From CAVVIO01 sp963748095 (GTDB taxonomy: Bacteria; Bacteroidota; Bacteroidia; Bacteroidales; UBA10428), in assembly GCA_963748095.1 (NCBI GenBank), contig CAVVIO010000016.1, forward strand, positions 62,001 through 126,000: a stretch of 64,000 nt of DNA. The letters are read 5' to 3'. The position numbers and the translations under genes are program-made. Shown here one piece after another: positions 53,367-64,000 of this stretch; within the stretch, counting starts at the first letter, position 1, and each line of letters starts with the position of its first letter. The notes under the pieces were generated by a model that worked only from the letters and a program-made list of their open reading frames with translations, was not told where the DNA came from and ran no database searches.

Positions 53367-53804
53367 ATGAAAAAATTATCAATAATTATCCTTTTTATCT
53401 TTTTTTCTGCCGGTGTGTGTTTAGCCCAGCAAGGTGCGAACAAACAGGATAAAATATATGCTGCCAAGGTAGCCTTTTTCACAGAGAGACTTCAGCTGAC
53501 CCCACAGGAAGCCGAAAAGTTCTGGCCTGTTTATAATGATTACCAGAACCGGAGAGATAAAATTATTCAGCAGCGAAAAAACACCACGCAGTATTACATG
53601 AAAAATGCCGATAATTTATCTGATAAAGAAATCAGTCAGATTCTTAATGATTATATTAATTTTCAGAAACAGGAAACGGCCCTTCTTGAAAATTTCAATA
53701 CCAAATTAAAAGAAATCCTGCCTGAACGAAAAGTTATTAAAGTATATATTACCGAAATACAGTTTCGAAATTATCTTCTGGGGCAATTAAGAAATAACCG
53801 GTAA
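53367..53804 (+). CDS. Secreted CpxP/Spy-like helical protein
   Basis: 145 aa. Signal peptide (MKKLSIIILFIFFSAGVCLAQ) and an all-helical mature part with 'FFTERLQLTPQEAEKFWPVY', the 'L.LT..EA..FWP.Y' signature of Bacteroidota proteins encoded after ECF sigma/anti-sigma pairs. Related in layout to CpxP/Spy/CnrX periplasmic sensors, so it may tune the anti-sigma from the periplasm. 11 nt after the preceding gene: three-gene operon. Confidence 0.75.
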   Translation: MKKLSIIILFIFFSAGVCLAQQGANKQDKIYAAKVAFFTERLQLTPQEAEKFWPVYNDYQNRRDKIIQQRKNTTQYYMKNADNLSDKEISQILNDYINFQKQETALLENFNTKLKEILPERKVIKVYITEIQFRNYLLGQLRNNR

Positions 53805-53828
53805 TGCCGGTTATTTCCACAAGTATTT

Positions 53829-54746
53829 TTATTTCCTTATAAACAATGCCTTTATAATATGAAAAGCCATCTTGGGGTTTTCCTGCAACCTCCTGGTAGA
53901 GTAATTGAACCAATCTTTTCCAAAAGGCACATAAACACGCATGGCATTTCCTTCTTTTACAATCCTGTTTCTCAATCGGGGGGTAACACCATAAAGCATC
54001 TGAAATTCATAATTATCTTTCGGAACATTGTATTTTTCAAGAAGTTTATATGCTCCGTCTACAAGCACTTTGTCGTGTGTTGCAATAGCAGGATAATATC
54101 CCTGCTGTAACATATATTCCAGGTCAATAAGGTAGTTATCATTAATCTCCTGCTTTTTCTTAAAAGCTATTGCTTCGGATTCATTATAGATACCTTTACA
54201 TAACCTGATATTCAAAGGATACTCTTTAGAATTCAAATCCTGCATGTTTTTCAGATCATCCAGGGTCCTTCGCATACAAGCTTGTAAAACTAAACCCACA
54301 TAACCCGGAAACTCCTTTTTCAGATAGCGGAATAGTTCGATTTCAAGATCCGTACATTCCGAATCTTCCATATCTATCCTGACAAAATAGTTGGCTCGGA
54401 CCGCTCTTTCAACAATTTCCCTTACAGTTTCAAAACACAATTCCGTATCGATCAGTAATCCGAACATAGTGGGTTTTAAGGAGAAAGTACTGTCTATCTT
54501 TTTCTCTATAGCTACATCTATCGTTTTAAGATACTGTTCTTTGTAATAGGCAATTTTTTCCCGTTCCGACTGGAATTCGCCTAATAAATCGAGTGTGACC
54601 CTGATACCTTCTTTGTTAAACGATTGACTGACCCTGATTGCATCCTCTAAAAATTTTCCTGCAATATACCGTTTTGAGAAAATCCACACCAATTTCTCAG
54701 GAATATGCGGAAGAATACTTACAACCAACCTGTTAAATCCACTCAT
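53829..54746 (-). CDS. Proline dehydrogenase family protein
   Basis: 305 aa (ATG 54746), stand-alone PRODH of the monofunctional type. FAD TIM-barrel motifs: 'EGIRVTLDLLGEFQSERE', 'YFVRIDMEDSECTDLEIELF', 'LNIRLCKGIYNESEAIAFKK', 'YPAIATHDKVLVDGAYKLL', 'YEFQMLYGVTPRLRNRIV', 'MRVYVPFGKDWFNYSTRRLQ' (substrate-binding Tyr and RR pair). Oxidises L-proline to pyrroline-5-carboxylate. Convergent with the sigma-factor operon. No P5C dehydrogenase is linked here. Confidence 0.92.
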   Translation of the reverse strand: MSGFNRLVVSILPHIPEKLVWIFSKRYIAGKFLEDAIRVSQSFNKEGIRVTLDLLGEFQSEREKIAYYKEQYLKTIDVAIEKKIDSTFSLKPTMFGLLIDTELCFETVREIVERAVRANYFVRIDMEDSECTDLEIELFRYLKKEFPGYVGLVLQACMRRTLDDLKNMQDLNSKEYPLNIRLCKGIYNESEAIAFKKKQEINDNYLIDLEYMLQQGYYPAIATHDKVLVDGAYKLLEKYNVPKDNYEFQMLYGVTPRLRNRIVKEGNAMRVYVPFGKDWFNYSTRRLQENPKMAFHIIKALFIRK

Positions 54747-54844
54747 AATTATAAACTATTAACATCCTGTACTTTACACCATTAAATAATCCAATGAAAT
54801 TATTATGATTTAACCGCCGAAAAAAGGATAATTATCATATCCAG

Positions 54845-54893
54845 CCAACAAAAAAAGCGGACTTTTATCATAAAAATCCGCTTTTTTTGTTGG
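54845..54893. terminator. Strong symmetric terminator hairpin
   Basis: CCAACA, A-run, GCGGA arm pairing with TCCGC, T-run, TGTTGG, with a short loop. U-runs on both strands. Ten nt past the stop of the minus-strand T9SS protein gene (54904) and upstream of the PRODH gene, so it separates the two. Confidence 0.85.
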
Positions 54894-54903
54894 TTAAAAA
54901 CCG

Positions 54904-57900
54904 TTATCGTTTTATTACTTTGCTGATATGCAAATAATTATCATTATATATCCTGATAAAATAAATTCCGCTTTTATAATTGCTTATATCCAGGTTTTTA
55001 TAATATGGATGGCCCTGTTGAATTTTATCGGTATATAAAACCTGACCAGAATTATTGAGAATTTCCATTGTAAAAGGCATATTACCTGTTTCGGATTTTA
55101 CATCTATGTTCAACTGGTTGGATGCAGGAACCGGATATATGGACACATCAATAATATCACCGCTTAAATTTCTCACATAAGTTTCTTTATCAATATAAAT
55201 ACCCGCAGAAGCCTCACATCCGGCATCACCGGTTACCGTAACTTCATAATAACCCGGAGTAGTTACAGCGTATGTAGAATTTGTTGATCCGTCTCCCCAC
55301 AGGTACGAACTATATCCGCCACCTGCATTTAAAGTATATGGTAATGTAGCGCGAATGGTATCCGCTGTTGTTCCAAAATTTACAACCGGATTGGGTACGA
55401 TTCTTATATTAACCGATTTTGAATTGTTTTCCGGCCTCAGGTCGGAATTGAATATCGTGGATACAGCAAGTTGCTGAATTCCCTCTTCCGAAAGGTCAAA
55501 CGGTTTTTTCAGTGTATGTGTTAGTTTGCCTCCTGCCGCAAGTACACTTTGCAGGGTAACTGTATCCTTCTTATCTTCCTGGTAAGAGAGATAAAATTTG
55601 GTGCCAACACCCATACTTCCGTTTCCCAGGTTTGATATATCCACATCAACATTGTCATATGTGCCTGGACACAATACCGTATCTATATGAATAGCGGTAA
55701 CTCCTATATCGGTTATAATCAGCTGCACAAAAACGGTATCCCTGTCAGAACAACCTGTATGACCATCAGTAACCGTAACATGATAGAAGTTGGATACAGT
55801 TGCCACGTATTTTTGATCGGTAGATCCATCCTGCCACTGATATACATAATTATCTCCATAACCCGCATCAAGCGTATCTGCAAATGCGTATACCTTAACA
55901 ATATTTTCAGGTGGGAATGCTACTACTGGTCTCGGATAAACATATACGGTCGAGTCGATGGTATCGTTCGATGTCCGTAAGTCGCCGCTTGCAGTTGCTG
56001 TAAGCATAAAATCATAATTGTCAGGCGCACTCATGTCCTCCATATGAGTAAAGGTATAATTATAGATACCACCAGGCAGGATATCCAATCCGGGTGTGAA
56101 ACTTTCTGAAACCGTTGTGTTTTCATTCAGTTTATAGTTGACATTGATATTCGAAGAGGCAGGTATGGTATCGTTACCTGTATTGGTAATCCGAAGTTTT
56201 ACCTGTACTGCCGAATTCAAATCACAGGTTGAAACAGGACTTATCAACAATGACGGACTTACATCCCGTATCTTCAGCCATACATAAGCCGAATCGCTGG
56301 CCTGGCAATTATTGTTATCTGTCACTGTTACTTTATGATATCCTGGTGTGGTTGCAACATATGTCTGTGTTGTATCACCATTGTTCCATAAATAACTTTC
56401 AAACCCGGTCCCGGCATCCAACGTGTATGACAGTGCCTTTACAATCGTATCCTGACCTACAGATACTGTTGGATAACCATAAACTTGTATGGTTGCCCAG
56501 GTAGTATCATTTTCCGGAATAGTATCGCCGCCAAAATCAGAATACAGCTTGAAATGATAACTTCCTGGTGAAGTCAGATCCAGCGGACCATGTTTAAATG
56601 TATATGACAGTACATGTTTTGAATAAAATGTATTTTCAAGTGTTAATGTATCCAACACCGGCGGGCCTCCTTCCAATACATAAGCAACCACAATCTTTTC
56701 ACCTGCTGCAATGCTATCCGTACCGTAATTCTTTATTTGTACAGTCAGGTATTCATCACTATTGAGCATACATTTTGTTACCGGTGATATCAGGCTGTCT
56801 ATTCCCGATATCGTTGAATAACAATTCCACATAAGAAGAATCGATCGAAGAACAACCATTCCCACCGACATCTGTGACGGTAAGATAATACCAACCGTCT
56901 CTTAGCGGTATGGAAACGGAATCGGTTGAATCGCCGGGTTGCCATAAATAAGCGTATTGGGATCAAAATAGGGTACCAGCCTTACTGTATCAGGTTCTTT
57001 TGATTGTATAGTATCCAAAAGATTGGTTATTGGATTTGGTAGAATATCAAAAGTGTTTGTGGCCGTATCATTATTTGTTGAATAGATACTGGGTATTTCT
57101 TCCCCCAGGGTATAAGCTGTAATATTATAGGTATCCGGAGTATCAATATCAATAAGTTTATCGAGCGTGAATTGCGTGCTATCACCCGGAGCAAGATCGG
57201 ATGTAAAAGCAAGTGTATCAATAAAAGGAGCTTCCCCGTTGAAATCCATTCCTATAACAACGCTGTCCTGTGCTTTTACAATATTCAATCCGAAATTCTT
57301 AACAGATACGGTAACCTGTCCGGTATTGGCAAAATCACAATCTGTTACCGGAGCATCGATACTGACAACACCCAGATCGGGGGGAGCGGGGTAGATGGCA
57401 AAATTATCGATAGATATACCTGATCCCGTATTTGTCAAATCACTGGCAAAAGCAACCCTAAACTTAACCATATTGTTGTTTCGTAAAGATTTAGGCAGTA
57501 ACTGACGGGATTTCTTCCAAACTCCACTATTCCCACTCCATCCTGGAGCATCTAATGCAGCTACTGTATCGGTATACCAGTTCCAGTTCCAACCAAACTC
57601 ATTGGAATCAAGTAAACTCCATGTAACACCATTATCCAGTGAGTACTGAATGTTTGAACCATCTTTCAAGCGACTCTGTACTGTTCCAATGATACACTTT
57701 CAGTAAATACCTGGTTGTATCATTAAAATTATAGCAGGGACTTTCGATAAACGATGAATCATTGGATTTATAATTTCTGTCAAGCCCTGTTCTCCAAACT
57801 TTGGTTCCTGATGGCGGTGGATAATCACCTTGATAAGACCTGCCCCACTGCCAGGTGCTGTTTTTTCCGTATGGCATCCATATTCCCGATGAAGTTTCAA

Positions 57901-59956
57901 AATTTTCTTCTGAAGGTAATGTGATAGTAGGTTGTATATACAATTTTACGGTAGCAGTGTCATTTGTATGATCCTCATCTTTGGCTGCACTAGTTGTTGC
58001 TATAAAATTGTAAATTCCGGGAGTTGTTAGATCCAGTGTTTTATTTAATGTCAGTATAGCACTACTGTCACTCTTAATAGTATGATAGATTGTATCATGA
58101 ATAAAGCTAGCTCCCCCATTCAATGAAATGCTAACCGGGATGGTATCAGCCTGTAATGCAGAGTAATTTTTAACTTTAATTTGTACTGTTTCTGAGCCTG
58201 TATGCCCACATCCGTTTACCGGGGTCAGTAACTCAGTTACACCAAGGTCAGAAGTAAGGTAGTTAGCTGTTACAACAAAATCATCTATATTCCATCCGGA
58301 ATATTGCCCCAAATCATCTGTAGGACCCAGCGTAAACCTAATCTTAACATCTCTTTGCCTTGAGGCATACTGGGAAATATCAAAGCTATCCAATACCCAT
58401 GAATTATTATAATATTGACCCGACTTGTTGTAAATATTCTGCCATGTACTTCCTCCATCAACAGAAATATCTATTCCTGCATGATCGGTACTTTCAGCAT
58501 TCAGATATTTATAAAAGAGAATTTTTACATCGTTATAAAACTTCAGGTTGAAGGAGGGTGAGATTGCCTGATATAAAAGAACACTGTCTCCGGGATTACC
58601 AGGATCTAATATTTCATAATTTCCTGGATAATATCCCATTCCAGAGAGGTCCGTACCTAAAACTCTACTACCGCTTACAGCGCTTTTTGGATCGGGATTC
58701 CCTTTACCATAGCCGGCTTTACCTCCAAGACCACGTGCGGTATCAATCTGAAATTCACCCCTTAAATGCCAGCCCTTATCTGTTTCAAAATCATCCACAA
58801 AAACTGTTTCACGTATGATTCTTTTTCCTATTGGCGATACTTCATTCTTCGGTAAATTATAATACAAAGGAGCCTTTAATGTATTTTCTTCTTTTGTATA
58901 AACAATTGAGTCATTCACTACCCCGATGATTCCGGTAATATTCATTATTCCCGTAGTGTCGAGAATAAATCTCAATTTACCCGGCTGTAAAGAGAAGTCC
59001 ATAATGTCATTATGTCCGGCAGAACTATCTGCATCAGCAGTCAACCATAAATGAGTTGTACCCGATTCCATTTCATAATTTAAATTGTTGAAGAATGCAA
59101 TATGATTTTTAATGGAATCTACCTCTCCAATATAATTTTCGGTATTAAAAAGAGTATCCTGTGTTAAATAAAGGTGTAATCCTTTATCTGCAATGTCATT
59201 GTCGTTAGTCCCAATGGATTTCACTTCCAATGATTTAAAAATCATTTTCCCGGTATTACCCGAAACAGTAACATCCATACGAAGAAGCGGATTATTGGAA
59301 GTACCAGATGGTATCGGTTGTGTATAAGGTTGGCTATATTTTACAGATTCAACTGCTCTTGGTTGTATCCCTGTTTCAATAATTTGTACATTATCGATAC
59401 AAACTCCGTATCCCCAGTTTGATGTGGCTTTAAAACCAATGTAATAGGTTTTTGAAAGTGTACTGTCGGGCAGTAAAATTTTACGGTATTCCCAACTATT
59501 CACCTCATTTGGATATTCTTTCAGTAAAACCCAGGCAGAATCAACATTATTTTTATAATATACACTTAAATTATCTATTCCGTAAAATCCATGATACCAT
59601 GCGTATTGTGCATGATAAAAACGTAATTCCGGTTTTATGGCGTACTCCATGGTATTTATTTTCGGAGTTACCAGCATCGTGGAAGAGCCTATTTCCTGAA
59701 CCTGGAACAGGGCATTATAATTACTGCCGTCGGGAGTGGCCGGAGGATTAGCCGAGTTGGGAAGAGTATCAACTGTACGGAATCCGCCATAAGCATATCT
59801 CCATAAAGTACTTCCATCTATAAATTGATTACTCCAATTCAACGGAGTCGTCCCCCCTTCAAAATTTTCAGAAAAATAAGTCTGACCGAACAATCTTAAG
59901 TTACTGGTTAATAACAGGACGATGACAGTTATAACAATGGTTTTAGTGTATTTCAT
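54904..59956 (-). pseudogene. Giant secreted T9SS protein with choice-of-anchor and CARDB-like repeats, frameshifted
   Basis: Reads from ATG 59956 to 54904, about 1,683 codons, in three or more frames. Signal peptide, then MAM/choice-of-anchor-J-like domain ('YFSENFEGGTTPLNWSNQF'). Another copy starts near 58.8 kb ('VFVDDFETDKGWHLRGEF') and a third near 57.9 kb ('NFETSSGIWMPYGKNS'). Repeated CARDB-like units follow ('VQIKVKNYSALQADTIPVSI', 'VTVSVKNFGLNIVKAQDSVV', 'VQVKLRITNTGNDTIPASSN') alternating with Ig-like 'YLWNNGDTTQTYVATTPGYY' blocks. Ends in a T9SS type A tail ('VSIYPVPASNQLNIDVKSE'). Breaks: about 57670-57685, near 56957 (one T short) and 56804-56806 (one C extra). Likely a surface adhesin or matrix protein. 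Confidence 0.82.
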
Positions 59957-60138
59957 ATTTCGAGTTACATATATCTGTTTTCTAATTGTGAGTAGAAATA
60001 TGTTTATAAAAAGACAAAGTAATTTAATTGATTTTTACGTGGTTTTCAGAAATTTGTTTTAACAAATCGAATATTCGTTAATTGTATTTGCAACACAACT
60101 GCAAAAAAAACGTAAAACCAACCAATTACACTAGTTAC

Positions 60139-63100
60139 ATGAAAAAACTTACACTTATCCTGATTTTAATATCCCTGACGAAACTTTTCGTTTTTTCACA
60201 GACAGATACAGCATTTTGGTTTGCGGTACCTTTTGCAACAAGAGGTCATGTAATTCCTGGAGCATATTTAAGATTCACAGCTGTCGACCAGCAGGGTGCA
60301 ACTATTACAGTAACACAGCCGGGAAGCAGTACTCCAATGACACCCCGAACCGTTTATGTTCCGGGAGGAAAACAGATCTATGTTTTTTAATGAAGCTGAA
60401 CTGAACCAGATCATGAGTGACAACTGGGATGCTGTTGAGTCAAACGGAATACATATCAGTTCCGATTCGGGTAGAAAATTTACTGCTTATTATGAACTAA
60501 ACAAAGACCCCAGCGCACCGGACAATAATAATCCGGAAATATTTGTATTAAAAGGGAACAATGCCTTGGGATATGAATTCTGGATCCCTTTTCAGACTAC
60601 ATGGGACAATGTATCGGGAAAAACACCCCCGGCATATAGTTCATTTGATATTATAGCGACAGAAGACTCCACGATTATTGAAATCACCCCTTCCCGGAAT
60701 GCAATCAAAAATCCGGCCCCGGGTATATATATAGGCGGAGGTACATATACTATTATGTTAATGAAAGGCGAAACATATTCATTTGCCCCGGGATGGGATG
60801 CTTCCAATTCTTTTCCCTCTATTGCAAACAATAAACGGCTGGCAGGTTCGCATGTTGAATCTAATAAACCCATTGCCATCACCATCCGCGATGATTCAGT
60901 ATATAAAGATGGTTCCTACGATATGATTGGAGATCAAATTGTACCATTATTTAATATAAATAACAAACCGATAGTCGGTCACGAATATATTGTAATGAAA
61001 GGAAATGTTACAGCTACAGCCGGTGGTGCTGAAATTATTATATTTTACCAACCCAGGATGCTACCACAATAACGATAAACGATGTAATCGTAGGAACATT
61101 CGACGCGGGAAAACAACAAGTTTTTTCCATGCCTGATGCGGCTGTATACAGGCATATCTATGCCGATAAACCGGTATATGTATTTCATGTGAACGGCTAT
61201 ATCAGAGAATTGGGTGGTGCAGTATTGCCCACAATCGATGGATGTACAGGTTCGTTGAGTGTGAGTTTTGTTCGATCGAAAACATCCCCCTTGATAATAC
61301 CCACCCTAATAAACTTATCGTATATCTTATGGTAAAGACCGATGCTGTTGATTCTATGCATTATAATATTGAAGGAGAGAATATAACTCACAATATGTTA
61401 GCTTCCTGGTTCGATACAATACCTAATTCGGATTGGTGTATATTGAAAAACACACATACTGATTTTTCGAATTTGCTTCCAAAAGACAAAGTTACAACTT
61501 TCTGGAACAATGTAAATGTCTTTCACCTTGGGGTGATAAGTGGAAGTGAAAATGGTGGTTGTATGTACGGGTACTTTTCCAATTACAATGAACTGGAACC
61601 GAAAGCCATCGCAGTAAATAGTGGTACCGGCCTGTTCCAGGGATGCGGCATTGATACGGTTCAGTTGGAGGCTTCAGGGGGAACTGCTTATCAATGGTCC
61701 CCAACCCAATATGTGGATGACCCGTATTCAGATAAGCCAAATGCATTCCCCCCAAAAGGCACAACCACCAAGTTCACCGTAAATATCAAACAACCCTGCG
61801 TTGGCTGGGTGAAAAGGGAAGTTACCATAACCCTGCCTGATGATCCTACCTCTTTCTTCACGGTGGATAAAAACCAGGGATGTGCTCCATTTCAGATTTC
61901 TGTTCAAAATGCTTCAACAGGTTCTACAAGCTGGAAATTAGATTGGGATATACACAATCAGGACACCACTGCCACTCAGGAAATTTACACATACAACGGT
62001 GTAAATCAATCACATATTTTTCAAAATCATACGAATGCAATTATAAACTACGAAATAGAACTCTTGTCTACCAATATTTACGGATGTCCGGCTGTACACA
62101 GGGAAAAAATAAAAGTATATCCCGAAGTAGATGCCAAATTTGAATTAGTGGACCCGCTGGATTCAGTTGGGTGCCATGTAAATAATGTTACATTCAGGAA
62201 CCAGTCAACCGGTAATACAGATAAATATTTATGGTATTATGGGGATGGCGCAACCGATAATGACACATTAGTTACGCATGCCTATGAGAACATTGGATTA
62301 AACGATACTATTTATAAGTCAAAACTCATCGCAATATCCCCCTACAATTGCCGCGATACCTCAACCATACAGAATATCAGGGTCCATCCTTATATAAACG
62401 CTATTTTTTCTGTCGATTCCACCACCAGTTGTTCTCCCATAGATGTAAATATCGATCCGCTGGGATCGGTAGGCGTAGACACTTTTTACTGGCATATCAA
62501 AGGAATAAACAATGCCGTGGATAGTATTTTTACCAAACTTTCCAAAAATCCGATCCAATATATTTACACCGATAAAACACTGACCAGTCCCGATACCATT
62601 AATGTGAGTATGTATGCGGCAAACAGGTTTGGATGTCAGGATACGGCCACATCACAACAACTAATTGTATTTCCAGAAGTAAAAGCACTATTTGACGTTG
62701 ATACTAAAACCATATGTGATTCCTTACCCATTCATTTTACCAATAATTCAACCGGGTACAAGTTACTAAATCATTGGGATTTTGGAGACGGACGTACGGC
62801 ACAGGATATAACTGATATGGATTATACACGTATATTCCGAAATCAGACCATATCTACAAAATCTTATGTTATAACACTGCAAACTACATCGGATAATTTA
62901 TGTACAAGTACCTATGATACCACTATACAGGTACATCCTTACATAAAGGCCGACTTTACGCTCGATTATACCAACAACTGTACCCCACTTGATGTATCCA
63001 TTCAGAATCAGAGTATTCGTGTCTCAAATTACACCTGGGATTTCGGTGACGGCACACCGGTCGATCACTCATCTGCCCCAACACTTACACATCAGTTCTG

Positions 63101-64000
63101 GAACCCGCTTGAAGACAGTGATACTACTTATATGATCCAGCTTGCAGTTCAAAATCCTGAAGGGTGCGTCGATACCCTGGAACGAAATATTTCACTCTTA
63201 CCACAAGTCGTAGCTGCATTTGTAATGACAGATTCAGTAGGATGTAATCCGCTCAGTATCGTTTTTTCCAACCAGTCAAAAGGAAAAAACCTATACTACA
63301 GCTGGGATTTTGCCGGCATTACGTCACCTACCAATTCACCTGTTTTTTCAAGAACATTTAATCATTACGGTGCGAACGATTCCACTTTCAATATTACTTT
63401 AACCGCTTATAATGCATTCGGTTGCGATAGCAGTATATCCAAACCGGTAACTGTTTATGCTTACCTTGATACGTTATTCACTGTTTACAATGTCGACAGT
63501 TGCTCTCCTTTTAAAGTACAAATATCCAACCCTACCATTGCCGGTTCGATATTTCATTACTGGGATTTTGGTGACGGATCGCCTGTGAGCACCGTTTACG
63601 AGCCCAGCCATATATACAGGAACACCTCACTTGCAGCACGTACCGATCAGTTACGACTAATTGTTAAGAATAATCACAGTTGCTATGATACCCTTTACAG
63701 AAATATAACTACTTATCCGGAAGTGAATACCAGCTTTGCTGTCAGCAATGATCAGGGTTGCCAGCCCTTGCCGGTAAGCTTTACCAATGAGACAAATATA
63801 ATACCCGGAACGAATTTTTTCTGGACTTTTCAGGACGGGACCTATTCCACCAGCAGTAATCCACCTTCAAAGACTTATTCGAATACAACTTCAAGCAGTC
63901 AATTTCACACCATAAAACTGGAAGCTACCAGTCAATACGGTTGTTTCGACGATACCACGGTAAAAGTAGAAGTATACCCTTATATTTTTGCCAGATTTAT
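60139..64000 (+). pseudogene. Giant PKD-repeat surface protein with IgGFc-binding-like N-terminus, frameshifted and cut by window end
   Basis: Starts at ATG 60139 (signal peptide MKKLTLILILISLTKLFVF), preferred over 60082. The N-terminal about 400 aa ('TAFWFAVPFATRGHVIPG', 'GKQIYVFNEAELNQIMSDNW', 'HVESNKPIAITIRDDSVYKD', 'YVFHVNGYIRELGGAVLP') resemble the IgGFc-binding domain found at the front of PKD-rich Bacteroidota proteins. From about 61.8 kb to the end at least seven PKD-like domains repeat ('NYTWDFGDGTPVDHSS', 'FHYWDFGDGSPVSTVYEP'). Three single-base shifts: T6 at 60383-60388 (one extra), T4 at 61043-61046 (one short), A4 at 61279-61282 (one short). The last frame is open to 64000. Probably exported by T9SS (tail beyond the window). 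Confidence 0.82.

Noticed and set aside
55687..56504. Plus-strand frames across the giant T9SS gene
   Set aside because: Non-coding shadows: composition rich in Ser/Thr/Ile without domain patterns.
60053..60090. -33/-7 promoter before the PKD protein (TTTG ... TGTATTTG)
   Set aside because: Spacer is 26 nt and the -7 box lacks the conserved A at position 2; too weak to list.
1..64000. Prophage, integrative element, antiphage system or tRNA genes
   Set aside because: No integrase, structural phage genes, restriction/Abi/retron genes or cloverleaf-like sequences were seen in any intergenic region.

Overview
The window comes from a member of the Bacteroidota, most likely a Bacteroidales/Marinilabiliales-type environmental or plant-polymer-degrading bacterium. 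The reasons are type IX secretion (T9SS) C-terminal sorting tails on several secreted proteins, the gliding genes gldE and gldD in the conserved order mutY-ssb-gldE-gldD, a bacterial GGGP synthase, BACON domains, and Bacteroidota promoters (TTTG about 20 nt before TAnnTTT). Intergenic DNA is very AT rich. No tRNA, rRNA, CRISPR array, prophage or transposase gene was seen.

Layout. 1-7086 (minus): an ABC exporter operon (ATPase, then three MacB/FtsX-type permeases, the last cut by the window edge), preceded by a sigma-54 promoter and two tandem enhancer-like sites. 7324-10111 (plus): the divergent NtrC-type regulator and histidine kinase that probably switch it on. 10211-13681: small envelope/cytosolic genes (GIN-domain lipoprotein, UPF0158, a frameshifted metallo-beta-lactamase fold protein, a DUF6263-like secreted protein) and a MITE-like element. 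13943-19806: pectin degradation (PL1 pectate lyase and GH28 polygalacturonase, both T9SS cargo) flanking a membrane-bound MutS-like ATPase. 20115-33853: an accessory region with a VOC protein, an 870-bp segmental duplication carrying a broken lipoprotein and a SpoIIAA/STAS-like gene, a frameshifted AraC-GyrI regulator, DUF4332, a 14-blade propeller/BACON T9SS protein, a lipoprotein-OMP pair, a TonB-like gene, GNAT and methyltransferase. 34081-35518: an uncharacterised helical protein and, upstream of it, a degenerate 21-bp tandem repeat array. 35519-54746: mostly housekeeping (DsbD, RNase G, a 30-aa basic protein, HU, MutY, SSB, GldE, GldD, PPTase, GGGPS, a degenerate PafA-like protein, YchF, transketolase, VWA protein, ECF sigma/anti-sigma/CpxP-like trio, proline dehydrogenase). 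54904-64000: two divergent giant secreted proteins, one with choice-of-anchor and CARDB-like repeats plus a T9SS tail, the other with an IgGFc-binding-like N-terminus and many PKD domains (runs off the end).

The most notable structures are: the phased 21-bp array at 34873-35250; the sigma-54/UAS circuit at 7117-7234; a PafA-family protein with nearly every catalytic residue replaced; a duplicated module in which each copy carries a different inactivating change; a palindrome repeated in three consecutive intercistronic gaps of one operon; and at least ten single-base frameshifts, mostly in short homopolymers. The last may be real decay or assembly error, and this limits how far the broken genes can be interpreted.
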